From contig OW240915.1 of the NCBI GenBank assembly GCA_933207985.1, forward strand, positions 119,388,632 to 119,452,631: a stretch of DNA of 64,000 nt, read 5' to 3'. Each line of letters opens with the position of its first letter. Position 1 is the first letter of the stretch. Shown one piece after another: positions 56,340 through 64,000 of the stretch. The translations under genes were made by a program, and so were the position numbers. The DNA is from Pelobates cultripes (Eukaryota; Chordata; Amphibia; Anura; Pelobatidae). Under the pieces are notes generated by a model, which worked only from the letters and a program-made list of their open reading frames with translations, had not been told where the DNA came from and searched no databases.

Positions 56340-57830
56340 ATTTGAAAAAAAAATACCGGCACTCTAGGCTTTGTTCATCCGATTTATTTGTGGTCAATCC
56401 AGAGTTGCCAACGTTTCGGCTCCCGATCGGAGCTTTCATCAGGACACATAAAACAAAATACATTAAAATGGCAAACCTATATAGGACTTATCAACCAGTA
56501 AACACCAAGTCAGCTGTTTCCCATCATTCCTGATGCCCGGCGTGCACTCAGCCTATTTGCGCATGTCTGCACTCCCGGCTTGGAACAGCTGTAACCAATC
56601 ACCTTACACGGCAACGTCACAGCTCCATGGCAACCATTGATACATTCATCATCTCGGCTGCCGCTGTGTGTACAGAAGCTGTGAGGAGAATTTCTCCTTT
56701 TTCAGTGACCAGCCCGTCCCGTCCATGACGTGGGTTTGTTTATGTCACTATGGCAACAGTTCCCCGCCATGCATTTAAATTTCCTGTAAAGTTCCAGAGA
56801 AACAGCTATTTATGCGTACAAGTCTGTATAAATAATAAATAATATCACGAACAAGAACATACATATATAAATACAATAAAAATGTGCTAAAAAGTTACGT
56901 ATCTACTAAAGTTTGTTTTAGTGTGATCATCTAAATGAGATGATATATCAATTGCAATGTGTATTCATTCTTCTACTAAATAAGTGAAGTGTTACATATC
57001 TATAGGTCTCTGGTGTCTCCATTAAAAAATTATAAAAAATATGTGCATAGGAATATCTGAATATGGTATTATCTATATAAAGAATAGTCCAGAGTTGCAA
57101 TTGTGGATATCATATATCTGTCTTATCTTTGTGCCTGGTGTTGATCCATGTATAAGAGTGCTTATTAATAAAGTGTATCAGTTTCAAATTGCACAAAAAT
57201 TCTATTAAAAAAATAAAACCTATTATATAAATAAAAGTGAAGCTAAAGTTAAGATATGCAGGGTATCCTGACTATCAATTGTTATTAAAAGATGCTGGTA
57301 ATATCTGTACATAAATTGTCAGGTACATTATATGAAAAAAAGTTACTATAATTTGTCGGGGAGTGGGTTATCTTAGAATAATGCATAATTATAAAAATGA
57401 AATAAATGAGCATTTTTCATTTAAGCCATTGGGAGATAACGTGTTTAGTTCCAGTGTCCAATATGTCTCTCTCTGTAGGAGTTCCCCCCTATTGCCACCT
57501 CTGGCTGCTATGGGGACATGGTTGATCGCCACACATTTCAGGGTAGAGAGTTGATGTTGTTTCTCTAAGAAATGTCTGGCCACAGGTTTGTCTGACTTGC
57601 CATCACGATAGGCAATGCGGATACTTGACCTACGGATCTGATTCTCTCGCAGAGAGCTGTCTCAGTCTTGCCTATATAACTTAGTCCACAAGGACATGCA
57701 AGTTTATATATGACAAACTCTGTGCGACAATAGATTCTGTGGGCAATTTTGTAGACCTTTCCCGTATGAGGGTGAGAGAAGGTCTTTGAGGGTATAATGA
57801 GACCGCAGGTCACACACCCTAAACACCTGA
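56340..57830 (-). mobile_element. Penelope-like element, 3' part
   Basis: The right portion encodes a GIY-YIG domain (separate entry). The left edge near 56400-56450 has CAACGTTTCGGCTCC ... GGAGCTTTCATCAGGAC, typical of the terminal repeats of Penelope/Neptune elements. The intervening AT-rich 56540-57360 carries no frame. The reverse transcriptase is not present; the element is cut by LTR-A at 57831. Confidence 0.78.
57389..57830 (-). pseudogene. Penelope-type GIY-YIG endonuclease (truncated, frameshifted)
   Basis: On minus: CLGCVTC (C-x2-C-x2-C linker), SKTFSHPHTGKVYKI, CRTEFVIYKLACPCGLSYIGKT (the GIY...YIG pair), CERIR, then after a frameshift near 57580 ARHFLEKQHQLSTLKCVAI, RGGNRGELLQRETYWTLEL (catalytic Glu) and TLSPNGLNE. 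This order is the C-terminal endonuclease of Penelope-like retroelements, which nicks the target DNA. The upstream RT is missing. Confidence 0.92.
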
Positions 57831-58286
57831 TGTAACAGCACCCCGAGTAGGTGAAGGGGTTAACGCCGCCAAAGCTGTTCTTTTTCCCGAATGCAAAGTC
57901 AGCTATCGAACACTCCTAAGCGCCGAACAGGAATCATCCGAATTATCCCCCCAAGCACGAGACGAGGCTCTGTGTTGAGGGTCAAGCAGAATCTGTTTAA
58001 TGTGGGCTACATGTCAGCCTTTTATGCAGGTCTTCCAGCAAGGGAGACTAGGGGCCTTGTGGAAGACTGAGACAGTTTTTACAGTAACCAATCATGTACA
58101 AGTACAGAATGCAAACACTCCCACACAAACAGTACAACTCCTCCTCTCTATCCTGGAAATAATTGGGTTAAGTGCTTGAAGTAACTCAATTACCTCCAGG
58201 GATAGAGAATATCCCCATATTATAATAGTAAAAACACATATTTCCTAATATACCAAACAGAACCCCCACATTCAACATATCCCCAG
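57831..58286 (-). mobile_element. LTR-A fragment interrupting the Penelope element
   Basis: Starts on plus TGTAACAGCACCCC. Contains CACGAGACGAGGCTCTGTGTTGAGGGTCAAGCAGAATCTGTTTAAT (57955), CTCCTCTCTATCCTGGAAATAATTGG (58140) and ends at ATATCCCCAGATAG, a mid-LTR landmark, where a Penelope-type terminus begins. So only the 3' half (sense) is here. Confidence 0.78.
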
Positions 58287-59096
58287 ATAGAAATAAAAAT
58301 TTTGGGGAAACAAAGTATAGCTTATAGCCAAAGATCAATATAGTGCAAAAAATAGAATTATGGTGAGAGCACTCAATACATGCAAATAAAATATTTTACC
58401 AGAACTTGCTTAGGTTGGATATCTAAAATAGCAAAACATAAAACACAGAAACATAGGGTGATACTGTTTAGAATATGTACAAATGTTTTTATGTGACTGG
58501 TTAAACTCACATGCTTCTGAGTCACTTAAAAAAGCTGACTCAGACTTAGAGCTTGTATGGAGATGAAAACTTTAAACTCTGGACGTCCTGTATAGATCTC
58601 GATGAATCCGCGCTGGAAGCACTCTTGAAAATAACTCCAGAAAGCAGGATCCAATACAATCTAGTTTTATTGCTTATAAAACTACATTAAAAATATAACT
58701 TTTATTCAAATACAAGTAAAATGTCCTTAAGATATATACCACGACGCGTTTCGGCACTCAAAGCCTTTCTCAAGTGGTCTAATTTCTTCATCTCCAGTAT
58801 TCTTCTTTATATCCTCAATATTTGGCGCCCTTTTCCGGCGTCCTCTGTGTCTTCCGCTTTTGTCGTCATCGTCCGGCGGCTTCGTTGTGTCATGACATCT
58901 TCTGCTTACGTCATCATCCACTGCCGGGCGGCTTCCTGCGTCATGACGTCTTTCGGGCGCCGGAACTGGAAGTATTACCGGCGCCATCTTAGAAAGTCCT
59001 TTTTCATAAAAAAATGCCAGCCTTTTGCACTTTTATATTTCTAATACACATATATTCTGTGTTAGTGCCAAAAGTACTTTTAAACTATTTAAAAGA

Positions 59097-59127
<31 letters not shown>

Positions 59128-59148
59128 GACACACACAAACATTTGTGG
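58287..59148. mobile_element. Penelope-type terminal repeats and flank
   Basis: 58310-58740 resembles 63390-63830 (GGTGAGAGCACTCAAT-CATGCAA, TTTTACCAGA, TATGTACAAATGTTT-ATGTGACTGGTTAAACTCACAT). At 58742 ACGCGTTTCGGCACTCAAAGCCTTTCTCAAGTGG has the style of Penelope terminal repeats. 58800-58990 is GC-rich with GACGTCA-like CRE motifs (TTACGTCATCATCC; GTCATGACGTC). 59098-59140 is (AT)n(CA)n. No enzyme domain. Confidence 0.6.
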
Positions 59149-59480
59149 TTGGTTAATATCGTATTGTGAAATACCTTGTGATTGGAAATAAGTCGGCGTG
59201 TGTGCCGGAACCGACGTAGGGGGTAGGCCTGTAAAATAGGGCCCCCCTAATGGATTGTATAAGAGGGAGAGATGGGTGGGGTGAACAGCGCGTACGGCAA
59301 GGTAGGAAGGGGGAGTAGCGTTTAAATAGGAACGCTAACTCCTCCCACAAATACAGGCCTTCAGCCTTAAACGTGTGGTCGGTTAATATCGTATTGTGAA
59401 ATACCTTGTGATTGGAATTAAGTCGGCGTGTGTGCCGGAACCAACATAGGGGGTAGGCTTGCAAAAGAGGGCAAAATGAA
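59149..59480. repeat. Direct repeat, ~95 bp units spaced 230 bp
   Basis: GGTTAATATCGTATTGTGAAATACC ... GCCGGAACC-AC-TAGGGGGTAGGC occurs at about 59151 and 59381, about 95% alike. The 135 bp between is unrelated. It may be a terminal duplication of an unknown element. Confidence 0.8.
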
Positions 59481-60309
59481 ATGCAAGAAAAACACACTTA
59501 TTGCAATATAGTATAGAAGGTATGGGAAAAACAGTAATAAGTGGTGCTGCTATCACTTAAGTGTGTATCACTCAACCACACAAAATCAAGGTGCACAGTG
59601 TGCTCTCACTATTTTACTATTTTTTATACACTTATTGCAATATAATTATCCCATGAGATTCGTTTGCCTTACCTCTTATACGTTAGGAATGTTTCTGTAT
59701 AAGGTTGCTGATTTCCAATGACTAATTATGTGTGCCGGCGTACTGCTATTGGATGCTGTACTTGTTGATAGGCTGTTCTAAATGGGAGCCAGAGGTCCCA
59801 ACCTAATCTAATGCGAGGAGTATGAATGTAGAACCGCATTTAGAAATAGTTAGGGGATTATTTAGTAGATCAATTGTTTTGATTGTCTGGTTTGAATGTG
59901 GTCGTGACATGTCGTGATGTGACATGAGTGTCTGTGCCTGCTTAAATTTCCCTTGAGGAGACATGACTTGTCAGTCCGATTAGCTATTATCGTGAAGTTG
60001 TAGGGCTCCAGAACCCTTGGAAGGTTAAAGGCACAGAGGGTTAAGCCTGGGTAATGTGTGGTACGGATGCTGTTTAGGGAGTCTGATAGTGCCTGGAATT
60101 CCCATCTGTGGATGTATGTAATTGTAGAGTGATGAAGCAACTATTTATACCTTGATCTCTTATGCTAAGCATTTACGAAGACGGGGTATGGTTTGAAAGG
60201 CTTGTCAGAACGTGTTGTATGTCTGATTGGTATAGTGCGATAGCGTTGTATAGGGGGTTGAAAGAAAGGTGGCACAAAATGCAGAGAAGAATACAAGTTG
60301 ATCGGTATG
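59481..60309. other. Unassigned repeat-like sequence
   Basis: 59540-59620 (GTGGTGCTGCTATCACTTAAGTGTGTATCACTC) resembles 63392-63425 in the Penelope-terminus group. 59880-60160 is unique in the window. Open frame 59862-60140 on minus has no domain. No gene supported. Confidence 0.4.
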
Positions 60310-62920
60310 CCTGTGGATTTTGCCTCCGTTTTTTTTTGATTGGGTAACTAAAATAATAGATCAGGGTGGTGCAGTAGACATTGCTTACCTAGATTTCAGT
60401 AAGGCTTTTGACACTGTTGCACATAGAAGGCTTATCAATAAACTGCAATCTTTAAGTTTGGATTCCAATATTGTTGAATGGGTAAGGCAGTGGCTGAGTG
60501 ACAGGCAACAGAGGGTTGTAGTCAATGGAGTATATTTGTAGCATGGGCTTGTCACCAGTGGGGTACCTCAGGGATCTGTACTTGGACCCATTCTCTTTAA
60601 TGTTTTTATTAGTGATATTGCAGAAGGTCTTGATGGTAAGGTATGTCTTTTTGATGATGATACTAAGATATTTAATAGGGTTGATGTTCCAGGAGGGATA
60701 AGCCAAATGGCAAATGATTTAGTTAAACTAGAAAAATAGTCAGAGTTGTGGCAACTGACATTTAATGTGGATAAGTGCAAGCTAATGCATCTTGGACATA
60801 AAAACCATAAAAAAGGGCAGAGTACATAATATTTGATAGAGTCCTAACCTCAACATCTGAGGAGAGGGATTTAGGGGTGATTATTTCTGATGACTTAGAG
60901 GTAGGCAGAGAATGTAATAGAGCAGCAGGAAATGCTAGCAGAATATTTGGTTGTATAGGGAGAGGTATTAGCAGTAGAAAGAGCGAAGTGCTCATGCAAT
61001 TGTACAGAACACTGGTGAGACCTCACTTGGAGTATAGTAAGCAGTACTGCAGACCGTATCTGATACTTTAGAGATAGTTAAGAGAAGGGCTACTAAACGG
61101 GTTCATGGATTGCAGGATAAAACTTACAAGGAAAGGTTAAAGGAACTTAACATGTATAGTTTGGAGGAAAGACGAGACGGGGGGATATTATTATTATTTT
61201 GTTATTTATATAGCACCATCAAATTCCGCAGCGCTTTACAATGGGTGGACGAACAGATATGTAGTTGTAACCAGACAAGTTGGACACACAGGACCAGAGG
61301 GGTTGAGGGCCCTGCTCAATGAGCGTACATGCTAGATGGAGTGGGGTAAAATTACACAAAAAGTTAAGGATAGTATTAGACTAGTGACAGTTGCAGAAGA
61401 GGAATCAGAGCTATTAACAGTTTAATTGATACGCTTTTATGAAGAAGTGGGTTTTTAACGATTTTTTTAAGGAATGGAGACTAGGTGAGCATCTAACGGA
61501 GGAGGGAAGAGGAGGGAAGAGAGTTCCACAGGAATGGTGCAGCCCTCGAGAAATCTTCAAAGCGAGCATCAGAGGTGGGAGTACGGACAGAAGATAGTCG
61601 TAAGTCTTCAGTAGATCGTAAGGGCCTAGACGGGACATACTTGTGTATAAGGGAGGATAGATAGGTGGGAGCAGCATTATGTAGCGATTTGAAAGCAAGA
61701 ACCAGAATTTTAAATTGAGCTCTATATTTTAAAGGAAGCCAATGTAGGGACTGACAGAAGGGGGAGGCATGGGAGGTGCGGGCGGACAGGAAGATGAGCC
61801 TCGCTGCCGCATTCATTATGGACTGTAACGGCGCAAGATGGGAGCACGTAAGACCACTGAGAAGCGGATTACAGTAGTCAAGGCGAGAAAGGACAGTGGA
61901 ATGGACCAACACCTTAGTCGCATCTGGCGTTAAGTAGGGCGGATGCACACAATGTTTTTGAGATGGAAATGACAGGATTTGGCGATAGACTGAACATGAG
62001 GCTTGAAAGAGAGGTCAGAGTCAAAGAGAACACCTAGACAGTGAGCCTGCATGATGGAGCTGATAGTAGCACCATTGACTTGGAGGGAGACAGACACAGG
62101 AGTAACAACATTTGAGGGAGGAAAGACCAGAATTTCAGTTTTAGTCAAGTTTAGTTTAAGGAAGTGGGCAGCCATCCAGTTAGAAATAGCAGAGAGGCAG
62201 TCAGAGACACTAGTCAAGAGGGACAGGGGGAGATCAGGAGAGGACAGGTAGATTTGTGTGTCATCCGCATAGAAATTATATTGGAAGCCAAAGGAGCTAA
62301 TGAGTTTACCAAGGGAGGCAGTATAGATGGAGAACAGTAGGGGACCAAGGACTGAACCTTGGGGGACACCAACAGAAAGGAGTTGGGGAGAAGAAGCAGA
62401 GATAGAGAAAGAAACACTGAAAGAGTGCTGGGAGAGGTAGGAGGAGCACCAGGATAGAGCAATATCTTGTAGACCGATATTGCGGAGGATGAGAAGAAGC
62501 TGTTGATGATCAGTGTCAAAAGCTGCAGACAGGTCAAGGAGAATTAGGACAGAGTAGGTATGATAGAAACATTTAAATACATAAAGGGAATCAACACAGT
62601 AAAGGAGGAGACTATATTTAAAAGAAGAAAAACTACCACAACAAGAGGACATAGTCTTAAATTAGAGGGGCAAAGGTTTAAAAATAATATCGGGAAGTAT
62701 TACTTTACTGAAAGGGTAGTGGATGCATGGAATAGGCTTCCAGCTGATGTGGTAGAGATTAAAACAGTAAAGGAGTTTAAGCATGCGTGGGATATGCATA
62801 AGGCTATCCTTACTATAAGATAAGGCCAGGGACTAATGAAAATATTTTTAAAAATTGGGCAGACTAGATCGGCTGAATAGTTCTTATCTGCCGTCACATT
62901 CTATGTTTCTTTGTTTCATC
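60310..62920 (+). pseudogene. CR1 LINE ORF2, RT to 3' end, split by an L2 insertion
   Basis: RT pieces: DIAYLDFSKAFDTVAHRRLINKL, WLSDRQQRVVVNG, a TAG, then [27 protein letters not shown] (active site, FADD is usual), LTFNVDKCKLMHLG, and in other frames MLAEYLVV and LYRTLVRPHLEY. At about 61187 the L2 insertion begins. The reading returns at 62557 with [32 protein letters not shown] and FKHAWDMHKAILTIR, and the CR1 tail (GGCAGACTAGATCGGC, 62880) follows. 5' truncated at about 60310. Confidence 0.9.
61187..62556 (-). pseudogene. L2-like LINE, 5'-truncated, inserted in CR1
   Basis: Minus frames: [46 protein letters not shown] (active site), [25 protein letters not shown]; then in another frame LSRLDYCNPLLSGL, LQSIMNAAARLIF, LHWLPLKYRAQFKILVLAFK and FLWNSLP. 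The 3' end is CGCAGCGCTTTACAATGG on plus at 61230, with a TATTATTATT run at the junction, typical of L2-type tails. The 5' end is truncated inside the RT, as common for LINE insertions. Confidence 0.9.
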
Positions 62921-62924
62921 TGTA

Positions 62925-63365
62925 AATACTGAACAAAAATATTAATTGAGGCAATCAGCTAGACCTCTAATCTAACTAATCCTTGTTTTACTTTCCTTTT
63001 CTCATTTATGTATCTAAAAAATGTTTTATCCCCCTTTTTTTTTTTTTTTTTACTGACTGTGCTATTTTCTCTTGTGCGTGTGCTTTGGAGGCTCTTATAA
63101 CTTGCTTAGCCTCTTTCTGCCTAATCTTATAGATTTGTCTGTCTTCCTTAATTTTTTAATTTTTTTAATAATTACTAATGCTAACTTTTTTTTTTTTTTT
63201 TACTAATTTGTACATCTGTGGAGTACCACAGTGGTTTCTTAAATTTTTTGCTTTTACTGACAAGTCTAATGCAATTTTCTGTTGCCGTCAGCAGTGCAAC
63301 TTTTAAATTTCTCCTGGACTCTATTTAAACTGAAAAATTGTGACAAGGACTCCTTTACACAAACT
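62925..63365 (-). pseudogene. CR1 ORF2 fragment, opposite orientation
   Basis: The reverse complement parallels 21930-22400 of the other CR1: GTCCAGGAGAAATTT, AAGAAAGAGGCTAAGCAAGTTATAAG (as TTGCTTAGCCTCTTTCTGCC on plus), AGAAAATAGCACAGTCAGTAAAAAA and TTTTTGTTCAGTATTTACAG. It lies between endonuclease and RT. It meets the 3' tail of the plus-strand CR1 at about 62920. The runs of 16-18 T are poly-A expansions of the coding strand. Confidence 0.82.
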
Positions 63366-63657
63366 GGGGGTTTTGGAAAAAAGAGTATAATTGTGGTGCT
63401 ACTATCACCTAGTGTGAATCACTCCAACACACAAGATTAAATGTAGTGCAAATAAACAAATTGTGGTGAGAGCACTCAATGCATGCAATATTCAATGTTT
63501 TACCAGACCTTTTTCAGATGAAAAATTCTAAAAAACATAAAACATAAAAACATAGGGTAATATTGTTTTAAAATATATGTCAATGTTTACATGTGACTGG
63601 TTAAACTCACATATTACTGAGTCACTTTAAAGCTGACTCAGACTTCAGGCTTGTATG

Positions 63658-64000
63658 GAGATGAAATTTATTCAATTCTGGACGTCTTGTATCAATTTCA
63701 GCGAATCCGCATTGGAAGTACTCCTCTAGAATCACTCCAAACGGCAAGATCCAATCCAAACTGATTTTATTGTTAAAAAATAACTTAATATAATAGATAC
63801 AAGTAAAATGTCCTGTACAAATTACCACAGTGGTAATTTGTACAGGACATTTTACTTGTATCTATTATATTAAGTTATTTTTTAACAATAAAATCAGTTT
63901 GGATTGGATCTTGCCGTTTGGAGTGATTCTAGAGGAGTACTTCCAATGCGGATTCGCTGAAATTGATACAAGACGTCCAGAATTGAATAAATTTCATCTC
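63658..64000. repeat. Perfect 171-bp palindrome arms at the window edge
   Basis: 63658-63828 and 63830-64000 are exact reverse complements around the single base at 63829. The sequence belongs to the Penelope-terminus-like family also seen at 58560-58740 (ATGAAA-TT, CTGGACGTC-TGTAT, TCCAATCCAAACTGATTTTATTG). The arms may continue past the window. Confidence 0.95.

Noticed and set aside
58800..58990. CRE-like TTACGTCA/TGACGTC motifs as a promoter or CpG island
   Set aside because: Only suggestive; the segment lies in Penelope-type repeat sequence with no adjacent gene.

Overview
The window is vertebrate nuclear DNA that consists almost entirely of interspersed repeats. I found no host gene, rRNA or tRNA gene. 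The mix points to an anuran amphibian: CR1 and L2 LINEs, L1/Tx1-type LINE pieces, Penelope-like GIY-YIG elements, Tc1 elements, TTAA-flanked MITEs, hAT elements, a chromodomain Gypsy element and a class I-like ERV. This is inference from repeat content; the species cannot be named. One run of 100 N (35630-35729) marks an assembly gap.

Layout. 1-14235 is a nest of LTR elements: an outer Gypsy element (LTRs near 2671-3086 and 12630-13150, minus strand) appears to hold a chromovirus (3312-11415, minus), whose 3' LTR was split by a solo LTR ('LTR-A'), itself split by two further LTRs. 14236-18450 holds MITEs, hairpin repeats, a solo LTR and an L1 piece. 18630-25260 holds LTR-A, a CR1 LINE and L1 pieces. 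25675-28432 is LTR-A plus satellite-like repeats. 28433-35456 is an ERV with both LTRs, a tRNA-Gly primer site and a largely open env. 36855-41793 is hAT copy 1. 42723-44272 is a Tc1 element. 45813-56322 is a second Tc1 element holding a chromovirus-type solo LTR and a solo LTR-A, which in turn holds the 7.3-kb hAT copy 2. 56340-60300 holds Penelope-like remnants, 60310-63365 CR1 and L2, and the right edge a perfect palindrome.

The most interesting object is the hAT family with termini TAGTGATGTC. Its large copies carry a BED-finger transposase (broken here), 91-bp tandem repeats near the transposase 3' end, Gypsy RT/RNase H fragments, one canonical C2H2 zinc finger and a repeated ~80-bp module that separates unrelated sequence pieces. 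Exact 8-bp target duplications show that the whole 7.3-kb composite jumped as one unit. A 351-bp fold-back derivative with its own 8-bp duplication sits in the CR1 element.

All coding regions seen are transposon or retroviral and almost all carry stops or frameshifts. Family names LTR-A, B, C, D and R are local labels.
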